Below, in pieces: positions 45,529 through 53,440 of a stretch of DNA of 64,000 nt (position 1 is its first letter; every line of letters begins with the position of its first letter). Origin of the DNA: Methylomonas sp. MK1. GTDB lineage: Bacteria; Pseudomonadota; Gammaproteobacteria; Methylococcales; Methylomonadaceae. The notes beneath the pieces were generated by a model. The model worked only from the letters and a program-made list of their open reading frames with translations, was not told the origin of the DNA and made no database searches. The stretch spans positions 3,348,001 to 3,412,000 of the forward strand of contig NZ_AQOV01000001.1 in assembly GCF_000365425.1 (NCBI RefSeq), read 5' to 3'. The translations under genes and the position numbers were made by a program.

Positions 45529-46539
45529 TTAATGCTTGCCCGCAATCGCTTCCAACACAATCTCACGCTCACCGATGCGTTTAATGTTGACCGGTAGTAG
45601 CGTGGCCACCGCATTCAACATCCCGTCCAGTTGCTCGGTGCGGAAACTGCCGTTGACGCGTAGCTCGGCCAGTTTCGGATCGGGTAGACGAATCAGCACG
45701 TCGTGATAACGGCCGATTTCCGCCAATACCTCGACCAACCGCCGACCGTTAAAAATCAATTGCCCTTGGCGCCAGGCCGTCGCGGCGGCAATATCGCTTG
45801 CGATGACCGGCACGAAGCGATGATCGTCGCTATACGCCAGTTGTTGTCCCGCATGCAATTCGCGATGTTCGCTCTGAACGGACATTTCCACCACACCTTC
45901 TTGCACCGCGACACTAACCCGGTCGGCTTGCTTGTACACATCAAAAGCCGTGCCTATGTCGCGCACGCTAAGATTGCCCGCCTGCACACTAAACGGCCTG
46001 TCGGCATTGTGAATGACTTTAAAGAACGCTTCGCCGCGTATCAACTCAACGCGGCGTTGGGCATGATTGAAATGCACCCGCACTTCGGTATCGGTATTCA
46101 ATTCCAGCTCGCTACCGTCGGATAAGGCCACCACCTGTCGTTGCCCCTTAGCCGTGTTGTAGCTATGCGGCAGGCCGTACCAGCCTTGCGGCGAAAATAT
46201 TGCCAAGCCGACGCCGAATAGTAGTGCCGCCGCTGCGCTGTATGCCGGCCATTGTCGCCAAGTGGAATGGTGAGTTTGCGGTCGATAGCGCAAGGCTTCG
46301 TCACGGGCACGAAACGCCTGATCTTTAAGCGGCTCCAGCCAAGCCCAGTGCGCTTGCACCTGCCGGTACGCCGCTTGATGAGTGGGATCGACCGCCAACC
46401 AGTCCGCGAAAGTACGCTGGAGTTGCGCGTCCGCGGGCGCATCGCGCAATCGCAGTAGCCAAGCTATTGCTTGGTCGCGCGCAGTTTGGCTAATGGAGTC
46501 GATGTCTGACACGCTGAGTGATTGAAATGTGGTTATCAA
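45529..46539 (-). CDS. FecR-family anti-sigma regulator 2
   Basis: A 336-residue FecR-type regulator. N-terminal sigma-binding helices at about 18-75 (ARDQAIAWLLRLRDAPADAQLQRTFADWLAVDPTHQAAYRQVQ), one membrane helix at about 97-113 (YSAAAALLFGVGLAIF), FecR domain (QRQVVALSDGSELELNTDTEVRVHFN, GEAFFKVIHN) and a C-terminal secretin/STN-like domain (FNGRRLVEVLAEIGRYHDVLIRLPDPKLAELRVNGSF). It lies 44 bases after fecI 2. Confidence 0.93.
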   Translation of the reverse strand: MITTFQSLSVSDIDSISQTARDQAIAWLLRLRDAPADAQLQRTFADWLAVDPTHQAAYRQVQAHWAWLEPLKDQAFRARDEALRYRPQTHHSTWRQWPAYSAAAALLFGVGLAIFSPQGWYGLPHSYNTAKGQRQVVALSDGSELELNTDTEVRVHFNHAQRRVELIRGEAFFKVIHNADRPFSVQAGNLSVRDIGTAFDVYKQADRVSVAVQEGVVEMSVQSEHRELHAGQQLAYSDDHRFVPVIASDIAAATAWRQGQLIFNGRRLVEVLAEIGRYHDVLIRLPDPKLAELRVNGSFRTEQLDGMLNAVATLLPVNIKRIGEREIVLEAIAGKH

Positions 46540-46583
46540 AGGGACAGTTTACCGGACTTTGTAATGGGCGGGCCAGGCGGCAA

Positions 46584-47120
46584 TCACCGCCAATCATGAT
46601 CCGATTCTGCGCTGAGCTTGGCGCTGATATGTTGCATCGCCAGCATCACATAGCGTTCAGAGCAACGTACTGAAATGCCCAAGCGCTTGGCTATTTCGGC
46701 ATGCGAGCAGCCTTCTATGCGGTATAACACAAAGGCATGGCGGCGCAATTCCGGCAATTCGTCCAGCCAGATGGAGAATTTCTCCAATTGTTGATGAGTT
46801 TGCCAATAATGCTCGGGCGAAAGGCGCTGGTCGGCAACATGCTCGATGTCTGCGTCGGGTTCATCGAAGCGTGCGCGCGTTTCGCGGCGGCGATGTCGGT
46901 CAACCGTTAGATTGGCGGCGGTCTGAAATAAAAACGCCCTGGGGTTTTGAATGGTTTGCGGCTCGGGATATTGCGATAGGCGCAGAAAAGCTTCCTGCAC
47001 AATATCGTTTATATCGGGTTCTCGCGGCCAACGGCCGCGTAAAAAGCTGCCGATTTCGTGCGCGTGTTGCAGAAACAGCGTGTGCAGAAATCCTGGTGAT
47101 TCTTTGGACATTGAAGGCAT
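46584..47120 (-). CDS. FecI-family ECF sigma factor 2
   Basis: A 178-residue ECF sigma factor. Region 2 contains INDIVQEAFLRLSQYPEPQTIQNPRAFLFQTAANLTVDRHRR and region 4 LPELRRHAFVLYRIEGCSHAEIAKRLGISVRCSERYVMLAM. The open frame reaches a TTG at 47162; ATG 47120 (MPSMSKESPGF) or ATG 47111 fits the family better, though no strong ribosome-binding site is seen at either. It heads set 2 and should direct receptor 2. Confidence 0.88.
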   Translation of the reverse strand: MPSMSKESPGFLHTLFLQHAHEIGSFLRGRWPREPDINDIVQEAFLRLSQYPEPQTIQNPRAFLFQTAANLTVDRHRRRETRARFDEPDADIEHVADQRLSPEHYWQTHQQLEKFSIWLDELPELRRHAFVLYRIEGCSHAEIAKRLGISVRCSERYVMLAMQHISAKLSAESDHDWR

Positions 47121-47191
47121 TCGTGGCCGGGGCAAGTAAAGATGCTTTTCAGCAATAACCAAGCCAAGCCAGCCGTGTTGTCATTAGATAC

Positions 47192-47210
47192 CGCGCGTTA
47201 GCGCGACTAT
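47192..47210. repeat. REP-like hairpin, copy 1
   Basis: CGCGC-GTTA-GCGCG followed by ACTATG. A second copy with CGCGGTTAACCGCG followed by ACTATG lies at 55985-56004. Shared loop GTTA and 3' flank suggest the same short repeat family. Confidence 0.45.
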
Positions 47211-47284
47211 GCCGTCGGTAGTAATGTTTTGGCGGCGCTTAAAAACAAAGTAGATACGTGATATGACCTGTTTTAAGCGGGAAT

Positions 47285-47300
47285 TGCGGCATATGCCGCA
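47285..47300. promoter_or_regulatory. Perfect 16-bp palindrome upstream of fecI 2
   Basis: TGCGGCATATGCCGCA is a perfect palindrome 165 bases ahead of the fecI 2 start. TGCGGCATAT recurs at 53205-53214 ahead of fecI 3, and TGCGGCAAAT at 42634 ahead of fecI 1. Candidate operator; binding protein unknown. Confidence 0.45.
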
Positions 47301-47352
47301 GTCTTTGGCAGAGTCCTTGCCTTAAGTGAGCTGGTGACAAGTAATCGTGACC

Positions 47353-47462
47353 ATTAACCCGGCCCTTAAATATCGTCGCTCCCGCGAAGGCGGGAGCCCC
47401 GCGGCTATATTGGATTCTCTGCGCGGTTTAACGGCTTCAGGGAATTTAAGGGCTGGGTTAAT
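47353..47462. mobile_element. Candidate MITE-like element, 110 bp, 19-bp inverted ends
   Basis: ATTAACCCGGCCCTTAAAT (47353-47371) is repeated in inverse orientation at 47444-47462 with one mismatch. The centre contains a second perfect hairpin, GCTCCCGC-GAAG-GCGGGAGC (47378-47397). There is no coding capacity and no clear target-site duplication. Size and structure fit a miniature inverted-repeat element, or alternatively a strong terminator/attenuator between the sialidase-fold gene and fecI 2. Confidence 0.55.
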
Positions 47463-47483
47463 AATTACCTTCGATCTCTTGTC

Positions 47484-48698
47484 TTAGTCGATGGTTAAAG
47501 AGACTAGCCGCACTTTCTTTTGCATCGGATCGGTCCAGGCGACAAAAGCTTGCTTGCCGACGCGGGCCATCGCCAGGTATTTGCTGGGCCATTTCGGGAA
47601 GCTGCCGCGATACACCGTGGTTTGCCGGCTGACTTTGCCGTTGGTCGTCACTTTGGCGACTCGTAACTCATCTTCTGGCCCATTGCGGCCGCGCCAGCTG
47701 ACCAAGGCTGAACCGTCGTCCAGCAGTAAGGCGTTGGTATAGCCGCTGGCGTCGGCATCCAGCTCGATAGGTGAATTAAAATGCGCGCCGTTGTCAGTGG
47801 AGAAGGCCAGTTTCACCCGGCCTTTACCGTCGGCGGCGGTGAACCAAGCGGCCACGCCTGCGTTGGGAGCCAGGTCAATGGATGGCCCATTGCTGGGGCA
47901 ACCGCCGATCACCCAGCCGTCCGCATGAACGCTAGCGATTTTCGGATCACCGCCGGCTTGCCAGCGCACGGCGCTAATATCGCGAATTTCGCCGACAGCA
48001 TGGTCGCGATAAACGGTGACCAATTGTTCGCCCAGCGCGTCGGTAAAACTGCGGCAGCAGGAGCAAACATCGTCATCCAGCGTTAGCTCCGGGCTGGCGC
48101 GCCAATTTTTGTCGATTACGCTCGCCATCAGTTGGTAGCGGTTGGTTTTCTTATCGGCCGCCGGGTCGTGGCTGGCGTTGCGCATGTCGGTCCAGACCAG
48201 CGCCAGTCGTGCATCGGGAAGTGCGGCCAAAGACATTTGCGCATCGTAGATACGTGCTTCGTCGCCATACGGCTTTAACGGCGGCGACCACGTCAAGCCG
48301 CCATCAATCGAGCGCGCCAGATAAATATCCGCCGCGTATCGGCTGGCCGCACCTTGGGTATAGGGCATCCAGGCAGCGGCCAGGCTGCCGTCGCTCAGGC
48401 CCAGCACTACCGGCGGGTCGGCCAGTTTGCCATCGACTTTGACCACGGTTAACGGCATACTCCAACCTTGTTCTTCCAGCACGGCAAATTTCGCCTTACT
48501 GGTCCCCACATCGGTTTCCACCCAACTGAGCAGTAACTGCCCATCCGCCGTTTTTTCAAGGTGATGCTGCTGGCTAAAGCCCGACACCGGCAACTCCAGC
48601 TCGCGTAACGGCAACGGCTTTGCCGACACACCCTGGCAGATGCCGCAATACAGTAAAAAGCCGGCGACGGACTTTAAAATTAGCGTGATTTTGGACAT
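47484..48698 (-). CDS. Secreted sialidase-fold (BNR) protein with CxCC motif
   Basis: A 404-residue secreted protein. Signal peptide to about residue 26 (VSA before KPLP). The body is a beta-propeller with an Asp-box SIDGGLTW (130-137) and a related STDNGAHF. A CSCC motif (Cys212, 214, 215) and GGCPSNGP (Cys267) are conserved features of a widespread uncharacterised exo-sialidase-like family; catalytic residues of true sialidases are not recognisable. It lies 52 bases after receptor 3 on the same strand, so it belongs to the FecI/FecR-controlled set 3. A metal, haem or ligand-binding role next to the receptor is inferred. ATG 48698 is preferred over the frame start at 48734. Confidence 0.8.
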   Translation of the reverse strand: MSKITLILKSVAGFLLYCGICQGVSAKPLPLRELELPVSGFSQQHHLEKTADGQLLLSWVETDVGTSKAKFAVLEEQGWSMPLTVVKVDGKLADPPVVLGLSDGSLAAAWMPYTQGAASRYAADIYLARSIDGGLTWSPPLKPYGDEARIYDAQMSLAALPDARLALVWTDMRNASHDPAADKKTNRYQLMASVIDKNWRASPELTLDDDVCSCCRSFTDALGEQLVTVYRDHAVGEIRDISAVRWQAGGDPKIASVHADGWVIGGCPSNGPSIDLAPNAGVAAWFTAADGKGRVKLAFSTDNGAHFNSPIELDADASGYTNALLLDDGSALVSWRGRNGPEDELRVAKVTTNGKVSRQTTVYRGSFPKWPSKYLAMARVGKQAFVAWTDPMQKKVRLVSLTID

Positions 48699-48750
48699 GG
48701 CAGGCTTCTCGACAACGATGACATAGCTGAGCAATTTAGCGGGTTTGAGC

Positions 48751-51258
48751 TCAATATTCCACTCGAATCGAGCCGATAGCGGTCAGCGGCGCTCCCGGAT
48801 AAACACCCAAACCCGGCGCGACGTTGGAATCGGGATCGGTGGATTCGTAGTAGCGCTTGTCGAGTAGGTTACGAATATTAAACTGCGCGCTTATTCGCGA
48901 GCCGCCGACTTTTTGTTTATACGCGACGAAGGCGTCCATCCTGACATAACCGGGCATTTGGAAGCTATTGGCGTTATCGCCTTCGCGCGTGCCGGCGGCC
49001 ACACCGCCCAGACCGACACTAAAGCCATCCCGCGCCGCATAGCCGTTCATGTCGTACTTAAGCCATAGGCTGCCGGAATGTTCGGGGACATTGTTCAAGC
49101 GGTTGCCCTGGGTGCCGCCGTTGTAGTCCTTGATGATGCGGGCATCGGTAAAGGCGTAGCTGCCGATCAGGCTGAAGTTATTGCTCAGATACCCGGTCAT
49201 GTCTAACTCGATTCCTTGGCTGCGTTGTAGATTGGCAATTTTGTCGTAGAGATTGGCCGTGCTCAGGTCGTTGACCAGGATGTTATCCTTGGTCAAATGG
49301 TAGTACGCCAAGGTTGCCAGCAGGCGTTGATCAAACAATTGGGTCTTTATGCCTGCTTCGAATTGCTCGCCGATTTGCGGATCGAAGCGGTTTCCGTTCG
49401 AAGCCGGCGCATTATTGGCGCCGAGCGAAGTTATCCAATTGCCGTATACGCTCAATTGATCAAATGCTTCGTAGAGTATACCGACTCGCGGGCTAAACCC
49501 CTCGTCTTTGCGGGTGTTAGGCTTCACCAGTGCGTCGGCGTCCGCAAAGCTGGCGGCATTGCCGCGTCCGGTTTCCGCCCAGTCGTAACGGCCACCGCCC
49601 ATGATATGCAGTCTGTCCCAAAGCGTGATTTGGTCTTGGAAATAAGCACCGTACCAATTGTTGTATATCACGCTGCGATTCAAACCCGGCTCGGAATCGC
49701 TCAAGTAAGCAGCGTCGAATGTCGCCGGCGAGATGCCGTAACTGGGAAATGGGTTATTGATGTCGATTGCCAGGGCCGGATTCGCGTCAACCCATTGTCC
49801 TGAAGTGCCGTATCGGTTAAAGGTGCGGTAAAAATCGAAACCGAACAATACGTCGTGTTTGGTTTCGCTGATCGCGAACTTGCCGGTAACATCCAGGTTA
49901 GTCGCGTAATGTTCTTGCTCTGAAGTTTGCCGAAAGATGTTGCGTTGCAGAATGCCGGTGGCTTGATTCAACGCTAAGCCAGGATCGAAAGCCGGCGCGG
50001 GGTTGACGAAGCTAGTCGTGCTGTCGGATAGGCTGGCCAGGAAACGGTTATGTATCGCCCAATCATCGTTAAAGCGATGGTTAATTTCGCTGCCGACTTT
50101 GGTGCTGGATTGATCTCCTATCCGTGTATTCGGATCACCCAAGTTGCGACTGATCGGGATGTTGGCCGGACGTTTGCCTAGCGCGGGAATCCCGAAATCC
50201 GCCGGTGCGTTTTTTTCGCTGCCTTCAATATCGACGGTAATGTCGGTAGTGTCGCTGGGGCGCCAGGTGATGCTGGGATTGAACAGCATTCGGTCCACGG
50301 ATACAAAGTCGCGGAACGAGCCGTTGCTTTGGTACGCGCCGGAAAAGCGGTACAGCAGCGATTTATCGCCATTAATCGGCCCACTGGCATCCCATTGGGT
50401 GCGATATAAATCGTAGGAGCCAAACTGTTGTTCCAAGGAGTAATAGGGGTGGTCCAAGGGTTTCTTGGTAGTCAGGTTGATCATGCCGCCCGGTTCGGTC
50501 CGACCGTAGAGTTGCGACGGGCCTTTAATGACCTCGATGTTCTCCAAATTACCGGAGTCCATGTCGCCGAAATAGCCCCCGTCTTGTAACAGGCCGTTCC
50601 GATAGATGTTATTAGTATTAAAACCGCGCACAATGAAACCGACACCACCGCCTAATGACGGCTGGGGACGCACGCCGCTAACGTTTTCCAACACCTCTTT
50701 AACCTTGCCCGATTTTTGGTCGTCCATCACCGATCTCGGTACGACCTGAATTGAAATAGGCGTTTCTACCAGCGGGGTGTCGGTCTTGGTGGCGGCAAAG
50801 GCGTTGGTTACTGCGTAATCCTGGCTGTAAGGGTCGGCTGCGTTGGCATACTGGCGATTGCCGGACACCGTGACCGCTGACAACGTTGAAACGTCATTGT
50901 GTGAATCCGGCGCTTTTTGTAGCGTAATAGTGCCGTTACCGGTGGTACCGGCTACCACGCCGGTGCCGGCCAGTAGTTTTTGTAAAGCTTGCCGGGCCGT
51001 CAATTGGCCGCTGACACCGGACGATTTCAAGCCTGCCGTCATTTCCGCCGGATAACTAAGCTGTACGTTGGCGGTGTCGGCAAATGCATTTAATGCGCTG
51101 CTTAAGCTTTGCGCGGGAATGTCGAAAGCGATGTTTTGTTCGGCGGCAATCGCGGTCGGGGTGCTCAGAGCGGCGGCGATTGTCAGAGACAAAGGCCAAA
51201 GGTTGTATTGGGTCGGCTTGCCCATGCAAGGGGCTTTGCGGAACGGATAAGATGCCAT
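48751..51258 (-). CDS. TonB-dependent siderophore-type receptor 3 with STN domain
   Basis: An 835-residue outer-membrane receptor. Long signal region to about residue 39 (AIA before AEQN), STN domain (about 42-95, FDIPAQSLSSALNAFADTANVQLSYP), TonB-box-like LSAVTVSG, plug (ETPISIQVVPRSVMDDQKS, EVIKGPSQLYGRTEPGGMINLTTKKP) and barrel ending in Tyr. The KGP-S-Q-LYGR segment is one residue shorter than in the other receptors. GGGAG lies 6 bases before ATG 51258. It forms set 3 with fecI 3, fecR 3 and the sialidase-fold gene. Ligand unknown. Confidence 0.94.
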   Translation of the reverse strand: MASYPFRKAPCMGKPTQYNLWPLSLTIAAALSTPTAIAAEQNIAFDIPAQSLSSALNAFADTANVQLSYPAEMTAGLKSSGVSGQLTARQALQKLLAGTGVVAGTTGNGTITLQKAPDSHNDVSTLSAVTVSGNRQYANAADPYSQDYAVTNAFAATKTDTPLVETPISIQVVPRSVMDDQKSGKVKEVLENVSGVRPQPSLGGGVGFIVRGFNTNNIYRNGLLQDGGYFGDMDSGNLENIEVIKGPSQLYGRTEPGGMINLTTKKPLDHPYYSLEQQFGSYDLYRTQWDASGPINGDKSLLYRFSGAYQSNGSFRDFVSVDRMLFNPSITWRPSDTTDITVDIEGSEKNAPADFGIPALGKRPANIPISRNLGDPNTRIGDQSSTKVGSEINHRFNDDWAIHNRFLASLSDSTTSFVNPAPAFDPGLALNQATGILQRNIFRQTSEQEHYATNLDVTGKFAISETKHDVLFGFDFYRTFNRYGTSGQWVDANPALAIDINNPFPSYGISPATFDAAYLSDSEPGLNRSVIYNNWYGAYFQDQITLWDRLHIMGGGRYDWAETGRGNAASFADADALVKPNTRKDEGFSPRVGILYEAFDQLSVYGNWITSLGANNAPASNGNRFDPQIGEQFEAGIKTQLFDQRLLATLAYYHLTKDNILVNDLSTANLYDKIANLQRSQGIELDMTGYLSNNFSLIGSYAFTDARIIKDYNGGTQGNRLNNVPEHSGSLWLKYDMNGYAARDGFSVGLGGVAAGTREGDNANSFQMPGYVRMDAFVAYKQKVGGSRISAQFNIRNLLDKRYYESTDPDSNVAPGLGVYPGAPLTAIGSIRVEY

Positions 51259-51434
51259 TAGATTCTCCCTAAGCGAATGAATTGATCCCCCGAACGATTG
51301 GGGGTGCAATGGAGACGGGCGAAATGAGTTTTCCCTCAGCTTGAGGTAAAACTATTTTTTGAGTCAAACACGGTAAGGCTGAATGACGGCGGGCTTTGTC
51401 GGGTGTTTTGGCTAGGCGATAAGCTTTGCGACGC

Positions 51435-52427
51435 TCAAGCGATCAGTACCAGCCATGGCGTTAATCGATAAATTCGTATCGGCAGTGTTTGCTGTAAAGA
51501 CTCCAATGCCTTATCAGTATCGCGAATATCGAAACGGCCGCTGACTTTCAGGTTCTGCAATGCCTGATTGCGGATTATCAGGCTACCACGCCGATAGCGG
51601 CCAATTTCCGCAATCACCTCCTTGAGCGGAGCGTTGTCGAACGAGGCGCTGCCTTTTAACCACGCCGTGGCGTTGCCGGTTGGCTGGTGGCTGACTTCGC
51701 CTTGGTGACGAGCGTCGACCGCGATGCTGTCATTGGCATTTAAGGTGGCCGGATTTTGCCGATCCCGGCTGACTTCCACCACCCCGCTCACCACGCTGAC
51801 AATGTCGCTGTCGGCGTTTTCTCTAACCACGAAACGCGTACCCAATACCCGCGTGTTGCTGTAGCCGCCATCCACCTGAAAAGGATGTTGGGGGTCGTGT
51901 TGCACTTCAAAAAACGCTTCGCCCCGGGCTAGCTGGACATGGCGCTGACCATTACGCATGTTAACGTTAAGAGCGGTGTCGGAATTTAAAGTGACTTGGC
52001 TGCCGTCGCTGAGTTGTACGGTTTTTATTTCGCCGACGGCGGTGCAGTAGTCCGCCTTCCAGCAGCTTAAAGCCGGCCGATAAATAATCGCGGCGATGAC
52101 CAGGCTGGCGGCTGCGGCTAACAACGGTTTGGCACCGGGGGCGATGACTAAACGCCGCCATGGGCTTTTGGCCGGTTTATTACATCGCAAAATTTGCGGC
52201 GACAATGTTGTGGCGTCTAGCGTTGCGTGGAAATCGGCATCCTCCCAAAATGCAGCGATTTCGGCATAGGCCTCGCGGTGAGCCGGGTCGGCTTGATGCC
52301 AGATTCGAAATTGTCTGCGCTCATCCACCGTTACCGACTCGGCGCGCAGTCGCACAAACCACGTCGTCGCCTGCTCGCTAATGGCATCGGGGTTATCAGA
52401 GTCTGCGGGCGGTTGGTTTTCGGTCAT
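51435..52427 (-). CDS. FecR-family anti-sigma regulator 3
   Basis: A 330-residue FecR-type regulator. N-terminal domain ISEQATTWFVRLRAESVTVDERRQFRIWHQADPAHREAYAEIAAFW; one membrane helix around residues 100-118 (LLAAAASLVIAAIIYRPAL); FecR domain (GEIKTVQLSDGSQVTLNSDTALNVNM, GEAFFEVQHDPQHPF) and a C-terminal STN-contact domain (FDNAPLKEVIAEIGRYRRGSLII). It lies 72 bases after fecI 3 and ahead of receptor 3. Confidence 0.93.
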   Translation of the reverse strand: MTENQPPADSDNPDAISEQATTWFVRLRAESVTVDERRQFRIWHQADPAHREAYAEIAAFWEDADFHATLDATTLSPQILRCNKPAKSPWRRLVIAPGAKPLLAAAASLVIAAIIYRPALSCWKADYCTAVGEIKTVQLSDGSQVTLNSDTALNVNMRNGQRHVQLARGEAFFEVQHDPQHPFQVDGGYSNTRVLGTRFVVRENADSDIVSVVSGVVEVSRDRQNPATLNANDSIAVDARHQGEVSHQPTGNATAWLKGSASFDNAPLKEVIAEIGRYRRGSLIIRNQALQNLKVSGRFDIRDTDKALESLQQTLPIRIYRLTPWLVLIA

Positions 52428-52499
52428 GGCTGCATTATACGGCGCTGGGGTAGGCGTATGCCTTGGAATAACGGTAAGACGGTTAAGGCGGCAAAAACC

Positions 52500-53015
52500 T
52501 CAGTCGGTCCGATAGGGGCGGCCAAAATGATTGCCTAGCTGTTTGCGGCAATACATCAAGCCTTTGACGATGTGTTTCTCCACGGCGCTCTCGGAAATAT
52601 CCAGAACACTAGCCACTTCCCGATAACTCAATCCATGAATTTTATGCAGGATAAATGCATTGCGGCAGCGCGGCGGCAATTCGTAGATGGTTTGGTGCAA
52701 CAGGGTGCGCCATTGCTGATCGGCTAATTCGCTTTCCACTCCGGCCAGTTGCAGCTCATCCAGATGCCGCGTCGCTTCCTGATGACGCTCGATGACTTTA
52801 TGGTGGCGCAGGTGATCCATCGCCAGATTGCTGGCGGTGCGGTATAAAAATCCGCGCGGGTGGTCTATGGGCGTATCGTTGGCGGTGCGGGCCAAGATCA
52901 GATAGCTTTCTTGCAGCAAATCTTCCGCGGTTTCCGGGCATTTGACTATCCGCAGCAAATGGTGCAGCAGCTCCTTGCAATGCAGTCGATACAGCGAGCT
53001 GATGTCCGGGGTCAT
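52500..53015 (-). CDS. FecI-family ECF sigma factor 3
   Basis: A 171-residue ECF sigma factor, the most canonical of the three: region 2 with ETAEDLLQESYLILARTANDTPIDHPRGFLYRTASNLAMDHLRH, region 4 with LPPRCRNAFILHKIHGLSYREVASVLDISESAVEKHIVKGLMYCRKQL. It heads set 3 on the reverse strand and is divergent from receptor 4, so it is the obvious candidate to control both receptors. Confidence 0.93.
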   Translation of the reverse strand: MTPDISSLYRLHCKELLHHLLRIVKCPETAEDLLQESYLILARTANDTPIDHPRGFLYRTASNLAMDHLRHHKVIERHQEATRHLDELQLAGVESELADQQWRTLLHQTIYELPPRCRNAFILHKIHGLSYREVASVLDISESAVEKHIVKGLMYCRKQLGNHFGRPYRTD

Positions 53016-53440
53016 GAGGCGGGGCTGGGCTTTAGTCGTTTGAGAAGCTCTGTCCTATGCCTGATTCGTGCCAGTAATGATTCAAATGCCGACCAAGGCG
53101 CCGAATATCCTGCCTTTGCTGGTCTGGAGTCAAACTTGGCGGCTCGCATTCACACTATCCGAACAAATTTTACCGGTGTTGAATGGGCTATATAGCGCAC
53201 TTGGTGCGGCATATACCCTATTTTTGACGGTGACCGGTACGTTACCGATACCGGAAAGTGAAATATGGGTACTGATTTGCGGATTAGCGAAATGCCGAGT
53301 AAAGCGCTGGAGGAGCCGGCGCCTGCAATGTAAGCATCAGTCGATTAGTTGCAATGAATTTTCATCTCTTACCTCCTGTTTTATGCCTGTCGTGCGTCAA
53401 AACAACGATAGTCATCATTTAACAACAGCGAGGGAAATTC
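53016..53440. other. Divergent control region of fecI 3 and receptor 4
   Basis: 425 bases without a gene, between divergent starts. It contains GCTATATAGC (53187-53196, palindrome), TGCGGCATAT (53205-53214), TTTTTGACGG around 53221-53230 (possible -35) and an inverted repeat CCGGTA (53234-53239) / TACCGG (53249-53254). AGGGA (53431-53435) is the ribosome-binding site of receptor 4. No full Fur box is recognisable. Confidence 0.5.

Larger units (their letters stand above)
47121..47483. other. Spacer upstream of fecI 2
   Basis: 363 bases without a gene. It holds, from left to right, a REP-like hairpin (47192-47205), a perfect 16-bp palindrome TGCGGCATATGCCGCA (47285-47300) and a 110-bp element with terminal inverted repeats (47353-47462). 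Each is listed separately. The promoter of set 2 should lie between the palindrome and 47120. Confidence 0.6.
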
